Assembly (NCBI RefSeq): GCF_007671655.1
Contig: NZ_VCGX01000001.1
Location: 124,001 to 188,000, forward strand
Direction of reading: 5' to 3'
From: Marinobacter piscis
GTDB lineage: Bacteria > Pseudomonadota > Gammaproteobacteria > Pseudomonadales > Oleiphilaceae
Length of the DNA stretch: 64,000 nt
A model generated the notes under the pieces. It searched no databases. It was not told the DNA's origin and was given only the letters and a program-made list of their open reading frames with translations. The stretch's first letter is position 1. Each line of letters begins with the position of its first letter. The position numbers and the translations under genes are program-made. Below are positions 55,458 to 64,000 of this stretch, one piece after another.

Positions 55458-56519
55458 TCAGTTTGCTGTCTGTACCGGCCTTGCGTTGTCTTTCAATGGT
55501 GCCAGCCGCACCGGGTCGCCGGGTTCAACCTGCAAGGCTGCCATTACCTCTGGTGGCAAACTCACTGTTTCTGCATCTACGCAGGTCACCGGTACCGTGG
55601 TTACCCGAAAATTGTTGAACGACCGGTTTGAGACCATAACTCTTTCCCCGGCCGGCACCTCAAGGTTAACGCTCCTGGCCGACGCCACGGCATAGCGATT
55701 AATACTGTCACGCACCGTCCGGATGGTATGCACAAAGGCTTCAACCACAGGACCACCGTCGAAAATATCCACCATGCCGTTAAAGTTGAACCCTTCCGCC
55801 TGCAGCATTCTTAATGCCGGAATGGTGTTATTGTGAACCTCGCTGATCACCGCACGTGCAGAGTCCGGCAGCAGGGACAGATAAATCGGATACTTGGGCA
55901 TCAGCTCCGCGATAAATGACTTGTTGCCGAGCGCGGACAACCGGTCGGCCCGGGCAAACTCCATATCGAAGAACTTGCTGCCCAGGGCATCCCACAAAGG
56001 GCTCTGGCCCTGCTCATCGGATACGCCACGCATTTCTGCAAACACCTTGTCCGAAAAACAGTCACTGAACTCATCCAGGTACATAAACCGGCAGCGGGAC
56101 AAAAGCAGGCCATTACCGCCCCCATGGTATTCATTGGCAAGCAGCAGCGAACATATTTCACTGGTGTCTGTCATATCGTTGGACAGGTGCAGAGTGGGCG
56201 TGCGCACATGCACGCCCAGCTCTTTGGAGGCGTTCACTGTCAGGCTGAGGCGGTAGTTATAAAACACTTCGTCCAGCCCCACCCGGGCCTGAATACCACT
56301 GATTCCTACAGCTTTCCCCGCCTGCGTATCCTCCAGAGCAAACAGATACAGGCCGGCCTCGGGCTCACAGGTCTGACTGAAGGTTTCACGGGCCTGGTGG
56401 ATCTTTTTATGTAACAGATCCCGGTCTGCCGGCAGAGTCGTCAGGCCTTTGCCAGCCTTCTTCGCCATGGCGTAAAGATCTTCAAGATCCGTTTCCTGAA
56501 GTGGGCGGATGACTAACAT
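55458..56519 (-). CDS. astA: Arginine N-succinyltransferase
   Basis: AstA transfers succinate from succinyl-CoA to arginine, the first step of the AST pathway. The 353-residue product has the family start MLVIRPLQETDLEDLYAMAK, the block TDTSEICSLLLANEYHGGGN, RGVSDEQGQSPLWDALGSKF and FDGGPVVEAF. Only one astA-type gene is present, whereas pseudomonads have two subunits, aruF and aruG. It is 49 bases after astC. Confidence 0.96.
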   Translation of the reverse strand: MLVIRPLQETDLEDLYAMAKKAGKGLTTLPADRDLLHKKIHQARETFSQTCEPEAGLYLFALEDTQAGKAVGISGIQARVGLDEVFYNYRLSLTVNASKELGVHVRTPTLHLSNDMTDTSEICSLLLANEYHGGGNGLLLSRCRFMYLDEFSDCFSDKVFAEMRGVSDEQGQSPLWDALGSKFFDMEFARADRLSALGNKSFIAELMPKYPIYLSLLPDSARAVISEVHNNTIPALRMLQAEGFNFNGMVDIFDGGPVVEAFVHTIRTVRDSINRYAVASARSVNLEVPAGERVMVSNRSFNNFRVTTVPVTCVDAETVSLPPEVMAALQVEPGDPVRLAPLKDNARPVQTAN

Positions 56520-56568
56520 AGGGCTCCCCTCGCCTCTCTTCTGGCCGCCGGACCTGCCGGCGGATGAC

Positions 56569-58099
<1,531 letters not shown>

Positions 58100-59227
58100 A
58101 TGCAAACCAATAAATTGAGAATGGCCATCCGTGCGACAGCGGCCGTGGCTGCGGTAGGCTTAGCCGCCCAGGCAAACGCTTTGAGCCTCAATGTTAATGA
58201 TGACGTTGATGCGGAGCTTTACGGTTTTGCCCGCTTAAACATGAGCTACGACTTTAATGCCGACCGTGCTGTCAGCACCCGCGCCGGTTCATTCAATGGC
58301 GGAGATGACGACATTGAAGGCCACTTCGGCGCAGACGTACAGCAGAGCCGTTTAGGCGTCAAGGTGAATCACAGCTCTGGTGTGGCACTAACTGTTGAAG
58401 GCGATTTCCGAGGTTCAGGCAATAGCGCTGGCAGCCTCCGCATGCGCCATGCCTACGGTGAATACAAAGGCTTCATGGCCGGTCGTAACTGGTCCAACTT
58501 CACCAGTTTTGTAGGCAATACCCCGACTCTCGACTTTGACAGCCTGGCAGGTACGGCGGGCAGCCAGGATCGTACCGAGCAGATCCGTTATACCACCGGT
58601 GCCCTGTCCTTTGCTATTGAAGACCCAATCGGACAATCTGTAGAAGGCGGTAACGAACGCACTTCTGCGCCCGCCATCTCTGCCAGGATAGAAGACTCTG
58701 TAGACGCACTTTCATACTCCGCTGCCGCTCTGGCAAGCCAGGTTACATACGACGACGGTTCAACAGATGAGAGTACTGTTGGCTACGCCGTATTTGGTGC
58801 CATGAGCCTGCAGTTGACCAACCTGTTCTCTGTTCAGGGGGCACTCAACTACACCGACGGTGCCAATGGCTACCTGTGGCGCTCAGGGGACAACTACACA
58901 GGTGCCAGTGCCTACATGGATGGGAACAGCATTGAAAGGATTGAAGGCTATGGTGGTTCAATTGGCGTAAGCATGGACTTGGGCGGTGGCCGCAGCGTCA
59001 ACCTGGGCTACGGCATGACCAAGCTGGACCTGGATGATGCAGTTGCGAACAGCACAATGACTGATAGCGCTGCTGAACAAAACCAGAACGTCATGCTTAA
59101 CTACATGTGGACTCCGGTTCAGAACGTCATGATGGGCGTTGAGTACGGTTACTTTGATCAGGAAACCGTTGCTGGTGACTCCTCAGACGCAAACCGTCTG
59201 CTGTTCGCAGCTCAGTACAGCTTCTAA
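58100..59227 (+). CDS. DcaP-like outer-membrane porin
   Basis: The 375-residue protein has a signal peptide (to AAQANALS, about residue 28) and then alternating beta-strand sequence with a C-terminal phenylalanine (LLFAAQYSF), as required for outer-membrane insertion. The opening VDAELYGFARLNMSYDFNAD, then FGADVQQSRLGVK, resembles DcaP-like trimeric porins, which pass negatively charged small molecules. The ATG at 58100 has GGAG nine bases upstream; the earlier reading adds 26 residues before the signal. It lies next to ast genes but with its own terminator. Confidence 0.85.
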   Translation: MQTNKLRMAIRATAAVAAVGLAAQANALSLNVNDDVDAELYGFARLNMSYDFNADRAVSTRAGSFNGGDDDIEGHFGADVQQSRLGVKVNHSSGVALTVEGDFRGSGNSAGSLRMRHAYGEYKGFMAGRNWSNFTSFVGNTPTLDFDSLAGTAGSQDRTEQIRYTTGALSFAIEDPIGQSVEGGNERTSAPAISARIEDSVDALSYSAAALASQVTYDDGSTDESTVGYAVFGAMSLQLTNLFSVQGALNYTDGANGYLWRSGDNYTGASAYMDGNSIERIEGYGGSIGVSMDLGGGRSVNLGYGMTKLDLDDAVANSTMTDSAAEQNQNVMLNYMWTPVQNVMMGVEYGYFDQETVAGDSSDANRLLFAAQYSF

Positions 59228-59250
59228 ATCGTACTGAAGTGCAAACACTG

Positions 59251-59283
59251 ATACGCCCCGGACCTCCGGGGCGTATTTGTTTC
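59251..59283. terminator. Bidirectional terminator between the porin and DUF2478 genes
   Basis: ATACGCCCCGGA (59251-59262) pairs perfectly with TCCGGGGCGTAT (59265-59276) over a two-base loop, followed by TTGTTT and preceded by AAACACTG. It is a strong rho-independent terminator for the porin and may serve the leftward gene as well. Confidence 0.92.
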
Positions 59284-59291
59284 TGCCCTTC

Positions 59292-59810
59292 TCACCTCTG
59301 CAACACCTTGTCACACCATTGCTGCACGGCCGCTTCAGAAAAAGGCAGATCCACGGCCGCGCCGCCACCAAACTCATGCCACTGTGCCAGGAACTTTCGC
59401 TTCACTACTGTGAGTACAGGGATTCCCGCATCTAGCAACTGCAGAAACTCGGCCCGGCAGCCTTTGCCGTCTATCTCCTGCTGACCGAAACGGTTTACAA
59501 CCGCCAGCCGTGGCGGCTGTTTCAGCAGCGCTCTCAGCACACTGGTGGCGTCTGCCAGCCCGTGAGGGTCCAGGCAGCAGGACTGGGAGGCCTTCCCCAG
59601 GTTCTGGGCAATGGAATACTCCTGCCCTGTTTCCAGGTCCTGCAAGGCCATAGGCTCTCGCCGCAGGCCCTGTTCATTCAAGGCCATCGCCAGACCCGCT
59701 ACTCTGTCACCACGCCGGTTCATTCTTGCCGCCAGTGAATGCAGCATCCCGTCAACGGGCTGTTCGTCGTTGTCGTAGATAATGGCTGCCAGGTTCAGCT
59801 TAGCGTTCAT
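59292..59810 (-). CDS. DUF2478 domain protein
   Basis: The 172-residue cytoplasmic product matches the DUF2478 family: AAIIYDNDEQPVDGMLHSLA, GLAMALNEQG, and the C-terminal LAVVNRFGQQEIDGKGCRAE followed by GIPVLTVVKRKFLAQWHEF. The family has a nucleotide-binding-like fold and is sometimes found near molybdenum transport genes; none is here. It carries two adjacent cysteines (QSCCLD) near residue 80. The function is unknown. Confidence 0.8.
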   Translation of the reverse strand: MNAKLNLAAIIYDNDEQPVDGMLHSLAARMNRRGDRVAGLAMALNEQGLRREPMALQDLETGQEYSIAQNLGKASQSCCLDPHGLADATSVLRALLKQPPRLAVVNRFGQQEIDGKGCRAEFLQLLDAGIPVLTVVKRKFLAQWHEFGGGAAVDLPFSEAAVQQWCDKVLQR

Positions 59811-59835
59811 ACATGTCTCACCAGAAAAGGTTACA

Positions 59836-59869
59836 TAATAAAAAGGGGCGCAGATTGCTCTGGGCCCCT
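59836..59869 (-). terminator. Terminator of the aceE-aceF operon
   Basis: On the minus strand AGGGGC/GCCCCT with inner CAGA/TCTG makes a near-perfect hairpin (59844-59869), followed directly by TTTTTATT. It lies about 75 bases after the aceF stop. Confidence 0.9.
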
Positions 59870-59945
59870 ATTATACTTCTGACATGGATTGTAGCGGTTT
59901 TTAGGCTGGCCTGATTGCCCCAGATCAGAAAACCCGCACCACCGC

Positions 59946-61640
59946 CTACAGCAACAGCGTCCGGATATCTCCGAGCAGCTGCCCCAGCAGTGCCGTGAAT
60001 CGCGCCGCATCGGCACCGTTCACTGCCCGATGGTCGTAGGATAACGACAACGGCAGCATCAGCCGTGGCTGGAACTCACTGCCATCCCACACCGGCTGCA
60101 TGGACGCTTTGGAAACACCCAGAATCGCCACCTCCGGCGTGTTCACAATGGGCGTAAACGCCGTGCCGCCTATGCCACCCAGGCTGGTAATGGTAAAGCA
60201 GGCGCCTTGCATCTCTGCGGGCTTCAACTGCCGGTCGCGGGCTTTCTGGGCCAGCTCGGCACTTTCTTCCGCCAGCTCCCACAGACCTTTCTGGTCCACA
60301 TCCCGAATCACCGGAACCATCAGCCCGTTGTGCGTGTCCACGGCAATCCCGATGTGAATGTATTGCTTGCGAACAACTTCCTTGCGCTCCATGTCCAGAG
60401 ACACATTAAACTGAGGGAGTTCGGCCAGTGCCGCTGCGCAGGCTTTGAGAATGAATGGCAGAGGCGTTATCTTCACGCCCTTCTTCTCTCCGGCCGCCTT
60501 CTGGGACTGACGGAACGCCTCCATGTCAGTGATGTCTGCATCTTCAAACTGGGTTACATGAGGCACGTTCAGCCAGCTGCGCTGCATGTTCACTGCAGTC
60601 ACCGACATCATCCGCGACATGGGCTCGCGTCTAACCTCACCGAACTGACTGAAGTCCGGAAGCTTAACACCTGGAATGCCCGAGCCTGTACCTACAGAGC
60701 CTCCCTGCTGAGATTGCTGCAACTGGCTCTTGATGTAGGACTGAACATCGTCTTTCAGAATCCGGCTCTTTGGTCCCGACCCTTTGATACGGGTCAGGTC
60801 TGCACCCAGCTCCCGCGCCAGTTTGCGCACAGCCGGGCCGGCATGCACCTTGGTACCCGGAGAGGGCGGCTCATAAGTTGCACCCTGGGGCTGCGGAGCA
60901 GACTCTTCAGGCTTGTCCTGCTGAGATTCAGCGTCGGGAGCAGGCTGACTCTCCTGCCCGGACTCTGCAGAGCTCTCTTCCTGCTCGTCATCCTCGTCGT
61001 CGCCCTCTTCCTCGGCAACGGTCATCTCCAGGATTTTGTCACCTTCCGACAGTTCATCGCCTTCGGCCACCAGGACCTTATCAACCTTACCGGCATAGGG
61101 TGATGGTATCTCCATGCTTGCTTTGTCGGACTCAACCGTGACCAGGGGCGAGTCCACCTCAAGGGTGTCGCCTTCGGACACGTTGATTTCGATAACCGGC
61201 ACATTTTCCATACCATCCAGAGGCGGAACCAGCACGGTTTCCTTACGGCTACCCGCCGACTTCTTACGGGCGGCCGGCTTGCTTTCCTCTGTCTCTGATT
61301 CACTCTCAGAGCTGGCTTCCTGTTCTGCTTCTTTCTCTTCCGGCTTCTCCGACTCTTCCGTCTCTGCATCGGAATCACCAGAGTCATCGGAGTCTGCCCC
61401 GTCACTGGCTTCCAGCATGCCCACGACGTCGCCATCGTTCAGCTTGTCACCCACCTCCACAGAGAGGCTACTGATCTTGCCTGCTCCCGGAGAGGGCAGC
61501 TCCACAGACGCCTTGTCGGTTTCAATGGTCAGAATCGGATCTTCTGCTTCAACCGTATCGCCAACGCTTACCAGAAGCTCAATTACCTCTACATCTTCTG
61601 CCCCGCCGAGATCGGGAACCTTGATTTCCTGTTCGCTCAT
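59946..61640 (-). CDS. aceF: Pyruvate dehydrogenase complex E2, dihydrolipoamide acetyltransferase
   Basis: E2 forms the core of the pyruvate dehydrogenase complex and passes the acetyl group to CoA. The 564-residue product has two lipoyl domains (about 2-75, with lysine in IETDKASVELPSPG, and about 117-190, with lysine in VESDKASMEIPSPY), joined by acidic E/S-rich linkers. A peripheral-subunit binding domain follows (about 260-300, AGPAVRKLARELGADLTRIK), then the catalytic domain ending in SLSYDHRAVNGADAARF with the active histidine. ATG 61640 has GGAGACC upstream. It starts 10 bases after aceE. Two lipoyl domains rather than three is usual in this group. Confidence 0.97.
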   Translation of the reverse strand: MSEQEIKVPDLGGAEDVEVIELLVSVGDTVEAEDPILTIETDKASVELPSPGAGKISSLSVEVGDKLNDGDVVGMLEASDGADSDDSGDSDAETEESEKPEEKEAEQEASSESESETEESKPAARKKSAGSRKETVLVPPLDGMENVPVIEINVSEGDTLEVDSPLVTVESDKASMEIPSPYAGKVDKVLVAEGDELSEGDKILEMTVAEEEGDDEDDEQEESSAESGQESQPAPDAESQQDKPEESAPQPQGATYEPPSPGTKVHAGPAVRKLARELGADLTRIKGSGPKSRILKDDVQSYIKSQLQQSQQGGSVGTGSGIPGVKLPDFSQFGEVRREPMSRMMSVTAVNMQRSWLNVPHVTQFEDADITDMEAFRQSQKAAGEKKGVKITPLPFILKACAAALAELPQFNVSLDMERKEVVRKQYIHIGIAVDTHNGLMVPVIRDVDQKGLWELAEESAELAQKARDRQLKPAEMQGACFTITSLGGIGGTAFTPIVNTPEVAILGVSKASMQPVWDGSEFQPRLMLPLSLSYDHRAVNGADAARFTALLGQLLGDIRTLLL

Positions 61641-61650
61641 TACGGTCTCC

Positions 61651-64000
61651 TTAGCAGTGCGCCGGGTTCGTTTTGTTACGATCGATTCCGTACTTGCGCA
61701 TGGCTTCAAGAACCTGCTCGTTTTTCACCTCGCCGTCTTTGGCCAGTGCCGACAGAGCAGTCACCGTTACGTAATAGCGGTCCACCTCAAAGAAGCTGCG
61801 CAGTTTCTCCCGGGTGTCACTGCGACCAAACCCATCGGTTCCCAGTGTCAGGAAGGTTTTCGGGATAAAAGCCCGCAACTGTTCAGAATGCAGCTTGATG
61901 TAGTCGGTTGAGGACACAACCGGGCCAGACTGCTTCTCCAGGCACCGGGTCACATAGGATTTACGAGCCTTATCATCCGGGTGCAACCGGTTCCAGCGCT
62001 CAACGTGCAGGCCATCCCGGGCCAGTTCGTTAAAGCTGGTTACACTCCATATATCCGAGGCTACACCCCAGTCGTCTTTCAGCAACTGCGCCGCTGCGCG
62101 AACTTCGTTCAGAATCGTCCCGGCACCCAGCAGCTGCACTCGTGGCTTCTTCTTGCCGCCTTTTACCTCTACCGACTCAAACTTGTACATCCCCTTAATA
62201 ATGCCGTCTTCACTGCCTTTGGGCATGGCCGGCTGCTCATAGTTTTCGTTCATCATGGTGAGGTAGTAGAAAACGTTTTTGTTTTCTTCATACATCTCTT
62301 TCATACCATGATGGATAATCACAGCCATTTCATACCCAAAGGCCGGATCATAAGCTTTACAGTTGGGAATGGTATTTGCGAGCACATGGCTGTGGCCATC
62401 CTGGTGCTGCAGCCCTTCGCCGTTCAGGGTTGTACGACCGGCAGTACCCCCAATCAGAAAGCCCCGGGCCTGAATATCACCGGATGCCCAGGCCAGATCG
62501 CCTACACGCTGAAAGCCGAACATGGAGTAAAATGCATAGAACGGAATCAGCGGGAAGTTGTTGTTGCTGTATGAAGTGGCAGCCGCCATCCACGCAGCCA
62601 TCGAACCACCCTCGTTGATGCCTTCCTGAAGGATCTGCCCTTTTTTGTCTTCACGGTAATACATGATCTGGTCACGATCGTGGGGGACATACTTCTGCCC
62701 TTCGGAAGTGTAAATCCCCAACTGCCGGAACATGCCCTCCATACCGAAGGTGCGGGCCTCGTCCGGCACGATAGGCACCACGCGCTTGCCAACCCGCTTG
62801 TCCTTCACCAGCGCATTCAGAATGCGCACGAACACCATGGTGGTCGAGACTTCGCGGCCGTTGGAGCCTTCCAGAACCTGTTTAAAGATATCCAGATCAG
62901 GAATCTTGAGCGGCTGTGAGTCTTTACGACGCCGCGGGTACACCCCACCCAGCTCCTTGCGGCGCTTGTTCATATAGGTGAGTTCCGGGCTGTCGGGTGC
63001 CGGGCGATAATAGGGCACCTCTTCCAGCTCCTCGTCTTTGAGGGGAATGGCAAAACGATCACGGAACGCCTTCAGTGTTTCCATATCCAGCGCTTTCAAA
63101 GAGTGCGCTGTATTCTGGGATTCGCCCGCTGCACCAAAGCCATAACCTTTAATGGTATGGGCGAGGATGACTGTTGGCCGGCCATTGGCCTCTGTTGCTG
63201 CCTTTTTGTAGGCCGCGTAGACCTTATACGGGTCGTGGCCACCACGGTTCAGCTTATTGAGATCTTCGTCGGACCAGTTTTCCACCAGCTTGGCCAGTTC
63301 CGGGTATCTGCCAAAAAAGTGCTTGCGGGTGTGCGCCGGTCCGTTATGGGTAAAGGTCTGCAGGTCGCCATCGCATATCTCATCCATGGCGCGCTGCATC
63401 ACACCCTCGTCATCCTGCTCGAACAGAGTGTCCCACACCCTGCCCCAGACCACCTTGATGACGTTCCAGCCGGCACCACGGAAGGTTCCCTCCAGCTCCT
63501 GGATGATTTTACCGTTGCCGCGCACCGGTCCGTCCAGGCGCTGCAGGTTACAGTTCACCACAAAGATCAGGTTATCGAGATTCTCGCGCCCCGCCTTGGA
63601 GATACAGCCCAGGGTTTCCGGCTCATCGGTTTCGCCGTCCCCCACAAAGCACCAGACCTTACGGTCGCCCATCTCAACAAGCTCGCGGCTGTCCAGATAC
63701 TTCATTATATGGGCCTGATAAATGGCCTGAATTGGCCCCAGCCCCATGGAAACCGTCGGGAACTGCCAGTAGTCCGGCATCAGCCACGGGTGCGGGTAAG
63801 AAGGAAGGCCGTCGCCATCCACTTCTTCACGGTACTTATCAAGCTGCTCCTCGGTAAGCCGTCCCTCAAGGAACGAGCGTGCATAGTTACCCGGCGACGC
63901 ATGTCCCTGGAAATAAATCAGGTCGGATTCGCGGGTTTCATCGCCCCCGTGGAAAAAGTAGTTATGCCCCACATCGTACAAAGTGGCCGCCGAGGAGAAT
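61651..64000 (-). CDS. aceE: Pyruvate dehydrogenase E1 component (N-terminus beyond window)
   Basis: Homodimeric E1 decarboxylates pyruvate with thiamine diphosphate and acetylates the lipoyl groups of AceF. About 783 codons are in the window and the frame is open to the right edge (FSSAATLYDVGHNYFFHGGD at its start), so roughly 100 N-terminal residues are missing. The thiamine-binding motif is CFVGDGETDEPETLGCISKA and later GDLQTFTHN. The conserved KGYGFGAAGESQNTAHS and YGIDRNKTNPAHC end match long-form (about 885-residue) proteobacterial E1. It is the first gene of aceE-aceF. Confidence 0.97.
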   Translation of the reverse strand, partial: FSSAATLYDVGHNYFFHGGDETRESDLIYFQGHASPGNYARSFLEGRLTEEQLDKYREEVDGDGLPSYPHPWLMPDYWQFPTVSMGLGPIQAIYQAHIMKYLDSRELVEMGDRKVWCFVGDGETDEPETLGCISKAGRENLDNLIFVVNCNLQRLDGPVRGNGKIIQELEGTFRGAGWNVIKVVWGRVWDTLFEQDDEGVMQRAMDEICDGDLQTFTHNGPAHTRKHFFGRYPELAKLVENWSDEDLNKLNRGGHDPYKVYAAYKKAATEANGRPTVILAHTIKGYGFGAAGESQNTAHSLKALDMETLKAFRDRFAIPLKDEELEEVPYYRPAPDSPELTYMNKRRKELGGVYPRRRKDSQPLKIPDLDIFKQVLEGSNGREVSTTMVFVRILNALVKDKRVGKRVVPIVPDEARTFGMEGMFRQLGIYTSEGQKYVPHDRDQIMYYREDKKGQILQEGINEGGSMAAWMAAATSYSNNNFPLIPFYAFYSMFGFQRVGDLAWASGDIQARGFLIGGTAGRTTLNGEGLQHQDGHSHVLANTIPNCKAYDPAFGYEMAVIIHHGMKEMYEENKNVFYYLTMMNENYEQPAMPKGSEDGIIKGMYKFESVEVKGGKKKPRVQLLGAGTILNEVRAAAQLLKDDWGVASDIWSVTSFNELARDGLHVERWNRLHPDDKARKSYVTRCLEKQSGPVVSSTDYIKLHSEQLRAFIPKTFLTLGTDGFGRSDTREKLRSFFEVDRYYVTVTALSALAKDGEVKNEQVLEAMRKYGIDRNKTNPAHC

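Overview
This window looks like the chromosome of a marine gammaproteobacterium, most like Marinobacter or a close relative. That is an inference from protein style and gene order: a secB-rhodanese-gpmI-envC-ctpA-yibQ block, hisBHAF, asmA-mutY-yggX and aceEF. Nothing in the window fixes the genus. Most of it is ordinary core genome. The stretch from about 13.65 to 37.63 kb is accessory DNA.

Left core (1-13647): secB and a membrane-anchored rhodanese lie on the minus strand, divergent from gpmI-envC-ctpA-yibQ. That run meets the hisB-hisH-hisA-hisF operon tail to tail. Next come a SRPBCC lipid-binding-type protein, asmA, mutY and yggX, and then a tRNA-Phe gene with a clear sigma-70 promoter.

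Accessory island (13648-37632, about 24 kb): the last 16 bases of tRNA-Phe are repeated exactly at 37617-37632. A hairpin terminator sits just beyond that second copy, where the tRNA terminator would be expected before insertion. A full-length P4-type integrase lies next to the right end. From left to right the island holds: (a) inverted repeats and two small unknown genes; (b) a recombinase of the 'integrase domain' type, a small overlapping partner gene and a 330-bp cluster of hairpins; (c) an orphan antitoxin-like gene; (d) an AT-rich two-gene unit, a HEAT-like repeat protein followed by a PD-(D/E)XK-type nuclease candidate, which I do not recognise as a named system and which is the best candidate here for an undescribed defence system; (e) a complete type I restriction-modification locus, hsdM-hsdS-(DUF2971)-(XRE/ImmA)-(PIN)-hsdR-(YgjP-like metalloprotease), with four passenger genes; (f) two lipoproteins of unknown role; (g) alpA and a set of mobile-DNA leftovers: an alpA C-terminal remnant, an integrase C-terminal remnant, an IS3-like transposase end fused to a small ORF, and an intact integrase paralogue that has lost its nucleophilic tyrosine. 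The remnants suggest the island was assembled in several steps.

Right core (37633-64000): a PEP-CTERM surface protein, an aromatic amino-acid permease, a universal stress protein, a SulP anion transporter, a Bcr/CflA efflux pump and a DUF4124 protein come first. An arginine-use region follows: a basic amino-acid ABC transporter plus astE on the plus strand, and astC-astA-astD-astB on the minus strand. A two-gene RND efflux pump separates the two arms. The transporter brings arginine or ornithine into the cell, and the AST enzymes turn arginine into glutamate. The window ends with a DcaP-like porin, a DUF2478 protein and aceF-aceE (pyruvate dehydrogenase E2 and E1). aceE runs off the right edge.
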